A stretch of 64,000 nt of DNA from Candidatus Poribacteria bacterium (GTDB taxonomy: Bacteria > Poribacteria > WGA-4E > WGA-3G): the NCBI GenBank assembly GCA_003635315.1, contig PYJD01000036.1, forward strand, positions 44,780-108,779, written 5' to 3'. Positions within the stretch are counted from its first letter, which is position 1, and every line of letters begins with the position of its first letter. Below the pieces are notes generated by a model. The model worked only from the letters and a program-made list of their open reading frames with translations, did not search any database and was not told the DNA's origin. The translations under genes and the position numbers were made by a program. This document shows positions 19,890-28,144 of this stretch, piece after piece.

Positions 19890-21240
19890 AATATATGGAT
19901 TAGAAACTGAATACGGTATAATCTGTACACCAGAGAAAAATAAAGGAAAAAAACTGACTGTACAGAATGTTGTCATGTACCTTTTCAGAGAGATAATTTC
20001 TGGACGAATGTATCCAGATGTGTTTCTTGAGAACGGAGCCAGGTTTTATCAAGATATTGGCTGCCATCCTGAATATGCAACCCCCGAATGTGATGATGTA
20101 ATTGAATTAGTCGCTCATGATAAAGCCGGTGAAAGAATCGTGACACGTTTAGCTACCACGGCTGAACGTCGAATGCGTACGGATGGTTTTCGCGGAAAAA
20201 TTTCTATTTTTAAAAACAATCTTGATACAGTTGGAAATACATACGGGTGCCATGAGAATTATCTTATGGAACGCGAGAAAGTCAGTTTCCGACAATTAGC
20301 CTCCCAACTAATCCCCTTTTTTGTAACACGTCAAATATATACTGGAGCAGGTAAGGTCAGACATAGTGACCAAGGTTTTTACGAAATTTCTCAACGTGCT
20401 CAGCATATACGAGAAGAAATTTCCATTGCGACGACAACTGCTCGAGGAATTATTAATACCCGTGATGAACCGCATGCCGATAGGGAGAAATATCGTAGAT
20501 TGCATGTAATTGTTGGTGATTCGAACATGTCAGAGTTGGCAAATCTGTTGAAAGTCGGCACCACAGGTATCGTACTCAGAATGATTGAAGATCATTTTAT
20601 TAATGAGCAATTTGCATTACGAAATTCTGTACAAGCTATACATGAAATATCGGAAGATACAACATGTAAATGTCTTGTCGAACTTGATAACGGAAAACGA
20701 CTATCAGCGGTAGAATTACAATGGTTATATTTTGAAACAGCGAAACGATATTTAGAACAAGCAGAATCAGATCCAACCACAGATGAAGTTATGAAACGTT
20801 GGGAATATGTAATGACTTGTCTTGAAAAAGACCCGAGGTTATTAGATAGAGAACTTGATTGGGTTATCAAGAGAAAATGGTTGGAAACTTATGTAAAACA
20901 CCGTTCATTGAATTGGGACTCTGCAGAGGTAAGAAGGGTAGATTTAGAATATCACAATATTCGACAGGATGTTGGTTTGTTTTATAAAGCAGAAAAGAAA
21001 GGTTTAACAGAGAGAATATTGGATGATGCCCAGATAAGATTAGCGATGCATTCTCCACCTGAACGTACACGTGCAAAATTTCGTGGTAGATTCATCAAAC
21101 TTGTAAACAATGGGAAGGTATTATGCGGTGTAAATTGGAGTTATATACAATTATATGAACCTTATCAGAAATTGTATTTATCTACCGATCCACTTGAACC
21201 AGAGTTTGAAGAAGCAAGTCGTATGATTTATTCAATATAG
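19879..21240 (+). CDS. pafA: Pup--protein ligase
   Basis: Uses ATP to couple Pup's C-terminal Glu to substrate lysines. It is a paralogue of dop with the same carboxylate-amine ligase fold: RRIYGLETEYGII at the start, then ENGARFYQDIGCHPEYATP with the catalytic Asp, GCHENYLMERE, TRQIYTGAGKV and INTRDEPHADREKYRRLHV. It lacks the Dop loop. It has 453 residues. It closes the operon; the ATG lies within the end of prcA. Confidence 0.96.
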   Translation: MHRRIYGLETEYGIICTPEKNKGKKLTVQNVVMYLFREIISGRMYPDVFLENGARFYQDIGCHPEYATPECDDVIELVAHDKAGERIVTRLATTAERRMRTDGFRGKISIFKNNLDTVGNTYGCHENYLMEREKVSFRQLASQLIPFFVTRQIYTGAGKVRHSDQGFYEISQRAQHIREEISIATTTARGIINTRDEPHADREKYRRLHVIVGDSNMSELANLLKVGTTGIVLRMIEDHFINEQFALRNSVQAIHEISEDTTCKCLVELDNGKRLSAVELQWLYFETAKRYLEQAESDPTTDEVMKRWEYVMTCLEKDPRLLDRELDWVIKRKWLETYVKHRSLNWDSAEVRRVDLEYHNIRQDVGLFYKAEKKGLTERILDDAQIRLAMHSPPERTRAKFRGRFIKLVNNGKVLCGVNWSYIQLYEPYQKLYLSTDPLEPEFEEASRMIYSI

Positions 21241-21322
21241 ATTTGGGTTGAATGCATATAGATTTATTTTAATCATTAGATGAAAGTATAGTATAATTTA
21301 GAGTTTGTATAAGGAGTATTTT

Positions 21323-23959
21323 ATGACACAACCGAAGTATGTATACTTCTTTGGAGGTGATGCGAGTGAAGGGGATGCAACTATGCGAACCTTACTCGGC
21401 GGAAAGGGTGCGAACCTTGCTGAGATGTCCAATCTTGGGGTTCCAGTACCACCAGGATACACTATCTCCACTGAAGTATGTAAATTTTATTATGAGAATG
21501 ACCGAAGGTATCCAGTTGGACTTGATGAACAGATCACAGAAAACCTAAGTAAATTAGAAATTGCATTAGGTGCGAAATTCGGAGATACAGAAAATCCTCT
21601 TCTTGTCTCTGTTCGTTCAGGTGCTGCAGTTTCCATGCCAGGAATGATGGATACTATTCTAAATCTCGGTTTAAATGATGATGCTATTCAAGGATTGATT
21701 GCCAAATCAGAAAACGAACGGTTTTCCTATGATGCGTATCGACGTTTCGTACAAATGTTCGGAAATGTTGTGCTTAATGTTGATCATGATGAATTTGAAC
21801 ATTTACTTGAAGAAAAGAAAAATAGGAAGGGTGTTACTTTAGATACAGAACTTGAGGCATCAGATTTATCTGATCTTGTCAAAGAATTTAAAAGTATAAT
21901 CAAACAGAAAACCGGTAACGATTTTCCAGATAATCCAAGAATGCAGTTAGATATGGCACGAGATGCTGTATTTCAATCTTCAGGTAACCCAAGAGCTATT
22001 ACATATCGACGTCTTAACGATATTTCTGAGGAACTCGGTCGAACTGCAGTAAATGTTCAGGCAATGGTTTTTGGTAATATGGGTGGAAGTTCAGGAACTG
22101 GTGTAGCATTTACAAGAAATCCATCTACCGGTGCTAATCAGTTTTATGGTGAATTCTTAATGAATGCACAAGGTGAAGATGTAGTAGCGGGTATTAGAAC
22201 ACCATTACCAATATCTGAGTTGAGGAATATTAATCCAGACGCGTATGATGAGTTGGTAGCCATCGGACTAAATTTAGAGAAACACTACAAGGATATGCAG
22301 GATGTGGAGTTCACAATTCAAGATGGTACGCTCTATATGCTCCAAACAAGAAATGGCAAACGAACTGGTCAAGCTGCTGTTAGAATTGCGGTAGAAATGG
22401 TAGATGAGGGTCTAATTGATAAACCGACAGCAATTACGCGTGTACCTGCAAACGATCTTGATCAATTACTTCATCCGAGTGTTGATCCGGATGCACATGT
22501 TGAAGTCATCGCCCAAGGTTTACCCGCTTCTCCCGGTGCTGCGTTAGGTAAAGTAGTTTTCACAGCCCTTCGTGCTGAAGAACTTGCTGCCGAAGGTGAG
22601 AAAGTTATTCTTGTCCGTACAGAAACATCACCCGAAGATATAGGGGGTATGGATGCAGCAGAAGGTATTCTTACTGCCAGAGGTGGTATGACAAGTCATG
22701 CCGCGGTAGTTGCCAGAGGTATGGGTAAATGCTGTGTAGCTGGCTGTTCTGATCTGTTCATAAATGAAAAAACATTAGAATTCTATGCAAGTGGAAAACG
22801 TTATGGCGAAGGTGATTACATCACCTTGAACGGTTCCACAGGTGATGTACTAAGTGGACAAGTGGCACTAATTCAACCTGAACTAAGTGGTCAATTCGGT
22901 ATACTCATGGAATGGGCAGACGAGGTTAGGTCTCTTGATGTACGAACAAATGCCGATACACCAGAAGATGCGAAGAATGCAAGACAGTTTGGTGCAGAAG
23001 GTATTGGTCTCTGCAGAACAGAACATATGTTCTTTGGAACTGGTATTGATGCTGTTCGAGAGATGATCCTTGCGGATGATACAGACGAACGTAAACAAGC
23101 GTTAGCTAAACTTCTATCCCATCAACGCACAGATTTTATAGGAATTTTTGAAGCAATGTCGGGTTATCCTGTGACAATCCGAACGCTTGATCCTCCTTTA
23201 CATGAATTTTTACCTAAGAACGAGTCTGAAATAACAGATCTTGCAGAACGACTTAAGGTTGACCCCCAAAAACTCACTGAACGGGTTGAGGAATTGCATG
23301 AATTCAATCCAATGCTCGGTCATCGAGGTTGTAGACTTGGAATCGTCTATCCAGAAATCACTGAGATGCAAGCACGCGCAATTTTTGAGGCTGCAGTTGA
23401 TGTGAAAAAACGCGGGGTTGATGTTCTACCTGAAATTATGATTCCACTTGTTGGACATATAAACGAATTCTCACTGCAAAAGAAGGTTGTTGTTGATACA
23501 GCAGAGGAAGTATTTGCAGAGGTGAATACCCGTGTAGATTACTTAGTGGGTACGATGATTGAGTTACCACGTGCTGCATTAACTGCTGATAAGATTGCAG
23601 CTGAAGCAGAATTCTTTTCCTATGGTACAAATGATCTCACACAGACTACATTTGGAATGAGTCGTGATGATGCCGTCAAGTTTCTTGATGATTATGTTAG
23701 AAATGGTGTCCTTGAATACGATCCGTTTCAAATTCTTGATCAAGAAGGGGTTGGTAGTCTCTTAGAAATAGGAACAGAAAAGGGTCGAACTGCCAGGTCT
23801 GATCTAAAGGTAGGGATTTGTGGTGAACACGGTGGTGAACCAAACTCAGTCAAATTCTGTTATGGATTAGACTTCAATTATGTTTCATGTTCACCGTTCC
23901 GTGTACCAATTGCCAGACTTGCTGCAGCACAAGCTGTTATTGAAGCAAAAGCATCGTAG
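21323..23959 (+). CDS. ppdK: Pyruvate, phosphate dikinase
   Basis: Interconverts pyruvate, ATP and phosphate with PEP, AMP and pyrophosphate. The N-terminal nucleotide-binding domain begins YFFGGDASEGDATMRTLLGG. The swivelling domain has the catalytic His in GGMTSHAAVVARGMG. The C-terminal TIM barrel carries RTEHMFF and the catalytic Cys in GICGEHGGEP. The length is 878 residues. The ATG at 21323 has AAGGAG 7 bases upstream; a TTG at 21305 overlaps that site and is unlikely. With the PEP carboxykinase at 61.5 kb it gives the cell two PEP-forming routes. A strong terminator follows. Confidence 0.97.
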   Translation: MTQPKYVYFFGGDASEGDATMRTLLGGKGANLAEMSNLGVPVPPGYTISTEVCKFYYENDRRYPVGLDEQITENLSKLEIALGAKFGDTENPLLVSVRSGAAVSMPGMMDTILNLGLNDDAIQGLIAKSENERFSYDAYRRFVQMFGNVVLNVDHDEFEHLLEEKKNRKGVTLDTELEASDLSDLVKEFKSIIKQKTGNDFPDNPRMQLDMARDAVFQSSGNPRAITYRRLNDISEELGRTAVNVQAMVFGNMGGSSGTGVAFTRNPSTGANQFYGEFLMNAQGEDVVAGIRTPLPISELRNINPDAYDELVAIGLNLEKHYKDMQDVEFTIQDGTLYMLQTRNGKRTGQAAVRIAVEMVDEGLIDKPTAITRVPANDLDQLLHPSVDPDAHVEVIAQGLPASPGAALGKVVFTALRAEELAAEGEKVILVRTETSPEDIGGMDAAEGILTARGGMTSHAAVVARGMGKCCVAGCSDLFINEKTLEFYASGKRYGEGDYITLNGSTGDVLSGQVALIQPELSGQFGILMEWADEVRSLDVRTNADTPEDAKNARQFGAEGIGLCRTEHMFFGTGIDAVREMILADDTDERKQALAKLLSHQRTDFIGIFEAMSGYPVTIRTLDPPLHEFLPKNESEITDLAERLKVDPQKLTERVEELHEFNPMLGHRGCRLGIVYPEITEMQARAIFEAAVDVKKRGVDVLPEIMIPLVGHINEFSLQKKVVVDTAEEVFAEVNTRVDYLVGTMIELPRAALTADKIAAEAEFFSYGTNDLTQTTFGMSRDDAVKFLDDYVRNGVLEYDPFQILDQEGVGSLLEIGTEKGRTARSDLKVGICGEHGGEPNSVKFCYGLDFNYVSCSPFRVPIARLAAAQAVIEAKAS

Positions 23960-23978
23960 AAATGCCTATCTCATACCT

Positions 23979-24013
23979 ATAGGTGTGTGTGCAATTTCTG
24001 CACACACACCTAT
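23979..24013 (+). terminator. Rho-independent terminator after ppdK
   Basis: A 15-bp perfect stem, ATAGGTGTGTGTGCA with its complement, a 5-base loop ATTTC, then TCTTTTA. Confidence 0.9.
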
Positions 24014-24110
24014 TCTTTTATATAATCACCAGGATAGAAAAGCAGTTGAAATTCAGTATCTAATTATGGTAATTTTACATCAGTAGATAAATATAATAGG
24101 AGAACTCAAG

Positions 24111-24677
24111 ATGAATGCTAAAGAAGTGCAACACATCACCTCCGATAGTCTTCCTGCTGAGCTTCCTAAGATGACACTGGAGGAATTCCTTGAAAGTGAT
24201 TTAGATGGATATGAATATATAAAAGGAGAATTAATTCCTATGCCACCCACTTCAGTTGAACACGGCTACATTAGTGTGAACCTAAGTTCTTTGCTACACT
24301 TGTACGTTCGTGAAAATCAACTGGGACGTGTACTTTCAGAAACAGGTTTTAAGGTTGGGGAACGATTGCTAATACCTGATATTGCCTTCTTAACAACAGA
24401 CCGATTCCCGGATGACACGAGTAAAGCATCACCAGTTCCACCTGACCTTGCAATAGAAGTAATATCTCCTTCAGACACATTATTACGAATAAATGAAAAG
24501 GTATTTGCATACTTTGAGGCTGGAACACAGTTGGTGTGGGTGATTAGTCCAGTAGCTAAAACGGTAACTGTATATCGATCTGATACAGAAATCACGACTC
24601 TCACACGTAATGAAACGCTCAGTGGTGAAGATGTTGTCAAAGGATTTTCTTGTCAGGTGGCAGAACTTTTTGAATAA
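24111..24677 (+). CDS. Uma2 family (DUF820) putative restriction-like endonuclease
   Basis: A 188-residue protein of the Uma2/DUF820 family, which has a PD-(D/E)XK nuclease fold of unknown target. Visible features are MTLEEFLESD, the YEYIKGELIPMPP strand, the motif-like LLIPDIAFL and DLAIEVISPSD, and the downstream EKVFAYFEAGTQLVWVISP. These carry the acidic and lysine residues expected of the active site. AGGAG precedes the ATG. The family is amplified in cyanobacteria and some environmental bacteria. Nothing next to it explains its role here. Confidence 0.85.
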   Translation: MNAKEVQHITSDSLPAELPKMTLEEFLESDLDGYEYIKGELIPMPPTSVEHGYISVNLSSLLHLYVRENQLGRVLSETGFKVGERLLIPDIAFLTTDRFPDDTSKASPVPPDLAIEVISPSDTLLRINEKVFAYFEAGTQLVWVISPVAKTVTVYRSDTEITTLTRNETLSGEDVVKGFSCQVAELFE

Positions 24678-24717
24678 CACACACTACAATACTGTAATTT
24701 GAGAAAGGAAATGATTG

Positions 24718-25167
24718 ATGTTAATTGCAGACATAAATGAAATGACAGGCAGAACATATCCTGCCCGTAGATTAACCAGAAATCTTGTTGGGGGTGCTTC
24801 GCCTATTCAGATAGATGAATTCAGCATGGGATTCGTCGTTTTAGAACCAAATGGAGGTCAAGTTCCATGGCATAACCACATACAGGAAGAAATCTACTTC
24901 ATTGTGGAAGGTGAAGGTGAAATGTGTCTTGGTGAAGAAAGGGAAACCATCTCCACAGGACAAATAGTATTCATTCCTTCAAATGTATTCCATCAGTTAA
25001 CGAATACAAGCGATTCCCCAATGAAGATGGTTTATGCTTACGGACCAGCTGGGGATGTAGATCATTGGAAACAAGAACTTGCGGGGACATTACCGAGAGC
25101 AGGAATAGATGTTCCACCCCTTCCAGAAGGTTCAGCACCACAATGTACGGATGCACCAAAAGAATAA
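24718..25167 (+). CDS. Cupin-domain protein
   Basis: A 149-residue single cupin barrel. Motif 1 is GGQVPWHNHIQEEIYFIVEGEG, with His-x-His and Glu as metal ligands. Motif 2, GQIVFIPSNVFHQLTN, gives the last His. Such small cupins are dioxygenases, isomerases or ligand sensors; nothing fixes the substrate. The ATG at 24718 has AAAGGA 8 bases before it. It lies between Uma2 and a sugar-type oxidoreductase; a link to the latter is possible but unproved. Confidence 0.85.
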   Translation: MLIADINEMTGRTYPARRLTRNLVGGASPIQIDEFSMGFVVLEPNGGQVPWHNHIQEEIYFIVEGEGEMCLGEERETISTGQIVFIPSNVFHQLTNTSDSPMKMVYAYGPAGDVDHWKQELAGTLPRAGIDVPPLPEGSAPQCTDAPKE

Positions 25168-25236
25168 CGTCTATCTTTTCTTAGTGTGATACTAAAGACA
25201 AGAATACAATACACTATCAAGATTAAAGGATTTTAT

Positions 25237-26409
25237 ATGTCAAGTCAAACACAGAATACACATCGTGTCGGTATCATCATGAACGGTGTCACAGGCAGGA
25301 TGGGAACAAATCAACACCTTATTAGGTCTTTATTGGCGATTACAGAAGATGGCGGTATTCCAATCGGGGAGAATGAAGTCATTATTCCTGAGCCATATTT
25401 GGTCGGTAGAAACCCGTCAAAATTGGAAAAACTGTCTGTATCTACTGGTGTTGAGAAGTGGACTACTGATCTTGATGAAGCACTTGCAGATGATAACTAT
25501 TCAGTATATTTTGACGCTCAATTAACATCACTTCGAGTAGATGCAGTTGAAAAAGCTATTTCAGCAGGTAAGCATATTTATTGTGAAAAACCGACTGCGA
25601 CATCAGCTGATGAGGCATATAATCTTTATCAAAAGGCAACAAGAGCAGGTTTAAAAAATGGTGTTGTCCAAGATAAACTTTGGCTTCCTGGTATACAGAA
25701 GCTCAAAAGATTGATTGATGCTGACTTCTTTGGTAAAATTATCGCTGTACGTGGGGAATTTGGATATTGGGTGTTTCAAGGTGACGCTATCCCAACACAA
25801 CGTCCTTCATGGAACTATCGTTCTGAGGATGGTGGCGGGATTATTCTGGATATGTTCAGCCACTGGAGATATGTCTTAGATAATCTGTTTGGAGAAGTAA
25901 AGGGTGTTTCTTGTATTGCTTCCACACACCTTCCCTCACGTCGGGATGAGAATAATGAAGAATATGAATGTACTGCAGAAGATGCAGCGTATGCCACATT
26001 CGAATTAGAGGGAGGTATAATAGCACATTTTAATTCTTCTTGGGCAGTTAGAGTTCGCAGAGATGACCTTTTGACAATTCAAGTTGATGGTTTAAAAGGA
26101 TCAGCTGTAATTGGATTGAGAGATTGTTGGATACAACCTTTATCTGGAACACCTCGACCCGTATGGAATCCAGATATAGAACAACCGATCAAGTTCTTTG
26201 ATGGTTGGTTAAAGATTCCTGAACAAGAAACGTATGAAAATGCATTCAGAGCACAATGGGAACTCTTCTTACGTCATGTAGTTAATGATGAACCATTCCC
26301 GTGGAATCTATTAGAGGGAGCGAAAGGTGTCCAGTTAGCTGAAAAAGGTATGGAATCCTGGAAATCTCGTAAATGGGTAGAAATACCTGAATTCAAGGTA
26401 ATAACATAA
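25237..26409 (+). CDS. Gfo/Idh/MocA family oxidoreductase
   Basis: A 390-residue NAD(P)-dependent dehydrogenase of the glucose-fructose oxidoreductase family, probably acting on a sugar or inositol-like substrate. The Rossmann start VGIIMNGVTGRMGTNQHL has an unusual NGVTGRMG loop, reminiscent of dihydrodipicolinate reductase. The family's EKP motif is present in GKHIYCEKPTATS. A long C-terminal beta domain follows, with DMFSHWRYVLDNLFG. The ATG at 25237 has AAAGGA upstream; the frame is open to 25186 without a ribosome site. Confidence 0.87.
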   Translation: MSSQTQNTHRVGIIMNGVTGRMGTNQHLIRSLLAITEDGGIPIGENEVIIPEPYLVGRNPSKLEKLSVSTGVEKWTTDLDEALADDNYSVYFDAQLTSLRVDAVEKAISAGKHIYCEKPTATSADEAYNLYQKATRAGLKNGVVQDKLWLPGIQKLKRLIDADFFGKIIAVRGEFGYWVFQGDAIPTQRPSWNYRSEDGGGIILDMFSHWRYVLDNLFGEVKGVSCIASTHLPSRRDENNEEYECTAEDAAYATFELEGGIIAHFNSSWAVRVRRDDLLTIQVDGLKGSAVIGLRDCWIQPLSGTPRPVWNPDIEQPIKFFDGWLKIPEQETYENAFRAQWELFLRHVVNDEPFPWNLLEGAKGVQLAEKGMESWKSRKWVEIPEFKVIT

Positions 26410-26436
26410 CCAACAAACGGGTAAGAGTGGTGAACA

Positions 26437-27891
26437 ATGGCAACGAATATAACTCTCCAAAAAATTGATAAATACCGATGGCGTATTCCAAAGAATTCTA
26501 TGAAAGGAATGCGTGTCGATGGAATTATTTTTGCTAATGAGAAACTTCTTAATCAAGCGAAGAGTGACGAGGCTATTCAACAGGTTGCAAATGTTGCACA
26601 TCTCCCCGGTATTGTAAGACATTCTCTTGCTATGCCAGACTTACATTGGGGATATGGATTCGTTATTGGTGGTGTAGCAGCAACTGACCCGAAAGCTGAT
26701 GGAGTCGTTTCTCCTGGCGGTATCGGTTATGATATTAATTGTGGTGTTCGACTTGTCAGAACAAATCTTGATATTTCACAACTTGAAGGTAAGACAAAAT
26801 CTCTTGTAGCAAAGCTATTTGAAAATGTCCCGTGTGGTGTTGGGTCAAAAGGCAAGATACAACTTACAGTTCAAGAAGAGAGGCAGATGTTGGAGAAAGG
26901 AGCACAGTGGTCAATTGATCGTGAATATGGACATCCACATGACCTACAATACATTGAAGCATCAGGTTATCTCCAGAATGCAAACGCTGCAGCAGCAAGC
27001 AAACGTGCCTTAGAACGTGGAAAAAATCAATTGGGAACTCTCGGTTCAGGAAATCATTTTCTTGAAGTACAGGTGGTTGATAAGATCTTTTATCATGAAG
27101 CAGCTGATGCAATGGGTTTGAATGTAGGGAACATCTGTGTGATGATTCATACTGGATCACGCGGTTTCGGTTATCAGATTTGTGATGAGCATGTGAAGAG
27201 TTGGATTAATGTGTCTGAAAGGTATGGAATCAATCTTCCTGATAAACAACTGGCTTCTGCCCCGCTTAATTCACCTGAAGGACGGGATTATGTGACTGCG
27301 ATGGCATGTAGTGCAAATTATGCATGGAACAACAGACAGTGTATAATGCATCTTGTACGACAGACGTTTACAGATTTTTTTGATACATCTGAAGATGAAC
27401 TGGGGTTAGAACTTGTGTACGATGTTGCTCATAACATTGGAAAGTTTGAAAAGCATAAAGTTGATGGAAAAGAACGGGAACTGTTTATTCACCGTAAAGG
27501 AGCAACTCGTGCGTTTCCTGCCGGACATCCAGAGATACCACACAAATATCAAAAAGTTGGACAACCAGTCTTAATTCCTGGTGATATGGGAACGGCATCT
27601 TATGTGTTGGTTGGAAATCCGGGTGCTATGGAAGAGACTTGGGGTACAACCTGTCATGGTGCGGGTAGAGTTCTATCTCGTCGAAAAGCTGTTGAACTTA
27701 CTAAAGGTAGATCAATCAAAGATGATCTTGAGAAACAGGGTATATATGTTCGCGCTGAAGGAAAGCGGACACTTCAGGAAGAGGTATCAGAAGCATATAA
27801 GGATGTTGATGAAGTTGTGCGTGTTGTCGATGAAGCTGGCTTATCCCGTCGCGTAGCAAGACTGCGTCCTATTGGTGTTGTGAAGGGGTAA
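26437..27891 (+). CDS. rtcB: RNA-splicing ligase RtcB
   Basis: GTP- and Mn-dependent ligase that joins RNA 2',3'-cyclic phosphate or 3'-phosphate ends to 5'-OH ends, used in tRNA repair. Its 484 residues carry the family motifs: MPDLHWGYGFVIGGVAATD, GGIGYDINCGVR with the metal Cys, GTLGSGNHFLEVQ, HTGSRGFG, YDVAHNIGKFE and TTCHGAGRVLSRRKA with the His that takes GMP. No archease, rtcA or RtcR gene is adjacent. A sigma-54 promoter and a structured RNA candidate follow directly (27994-28138). The ThpR phosphodiesterase at 12.8 kb acts on the same type of RNA end. Confidence 0.97.
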   Translation: MATNITLQKIDKYRWRIPKNSMKGMRVDGIIFANEKLLNQAKSDEAIQQVANVAHLPGIVRHSLAMPDLHWGYGFVIGGVAATDPKADGVVSPGGIGYDINCGVRLVRTNLDISQLEGKTKSLVAKLFENVPCGVGSKGKIQLTVQEERQMLEKGAQWSIDREYGHPHDLQYIEASGYLQNANAAAASKRALERGKNQLGTLGSGNHFLEVQVVDKIFYHEAADAMGLNVGNICVMIHTGSRGFGYQICDEHVKSWINVSERYGINLPDKQLASAPLNSPEGRDYVTAMACSANYAWNNRQCIMHLVRQTFTDFFDTSEDELGLELVYDVAHNIGKFEKHKVDGKERELFIHRKGATRAFPAGHPEIPHKYQKVGQPVLIPGDMGTASYVLVGNPGAMEETWGTTCHGAGRVLSRRKAVELTKGRSIKDDLEKQGIYVRAEGKRTLQEEVSEAYKDVDEVVRVVDEAGLSRRVARLRPIGVVKG

Positions 27892-27993
27892 TAAATTCCA
27901 TAAATTTCCCTTTTAATCTGTCTATTTATTCAACTGAATGATGAAAAAATAAGCAATTTTATACGAATATTCTCCAATTTGACTAATAATAAT

Positions 27994-28009
27994 TGGCATA
28001 AAAATTGCT
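27994..28009 (+). promoter_or_regulatory. Sigma-54 (RpoN) promoter
   Basis: TGGCAT-AAAAA-TTGCT matches the -24/-12 consensus with the invariant GG (27995-27996) and GC (28007-28008) exactly 10 bases apart. The start would fall near 28020, where a self-complementary RNA-like segment begins. No protein gene lies downstream on this strand. Confidence 0.72.
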
Positions 28010-28019
28010 AAATATTCTA

Positions 28020-28138
28020 TAAGCCTCCTTAGGGTAGTCGGAACCACATTCCCAAAAAGCGGCACATAAAACCCTGAATGTTTGCGTAGGTTAGTATTCC
28101 TACCTGAATGTGGTTTCCGGCACTATTATCTCCCGCTT
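28020..28138 (+). ncRNA. Candidate structured small RNA, about 118 nt
   Basis: Starting at the predicted sigma-54 start site, the segment folds end to end. AAGC (28021-28024) pairs with GCTT (28135-28138) and GGG with CCC. TAGT-CGG-AACCACATTC (28035-28051) pairs with 28106-28125, leaving one T and a GC bulged on the 3' side. Inside are two smaller hairpins: ACAT/ATGT, and GTAGG/CCTAC with an 8-base loop. The shape, a long bulged stem capped by a branched head, resembles Y-RNA or 6S-type RNAs, but I cannot assign a family. No T-run terminator is visible and the 3' end faces the convergent gene at 28145. Confidence 0.55.
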
Positions 28139-28144
28139 CATTCC

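Noticed and set aside
28086..28103. T-arm-like hairpin suggesting a tRNA
   Set aside because: The loop has 8 bases and lacks TTC; there is no acceptor stem of 7 bp or anticodon arm, so it is kept as part of a structured RNA candidate.
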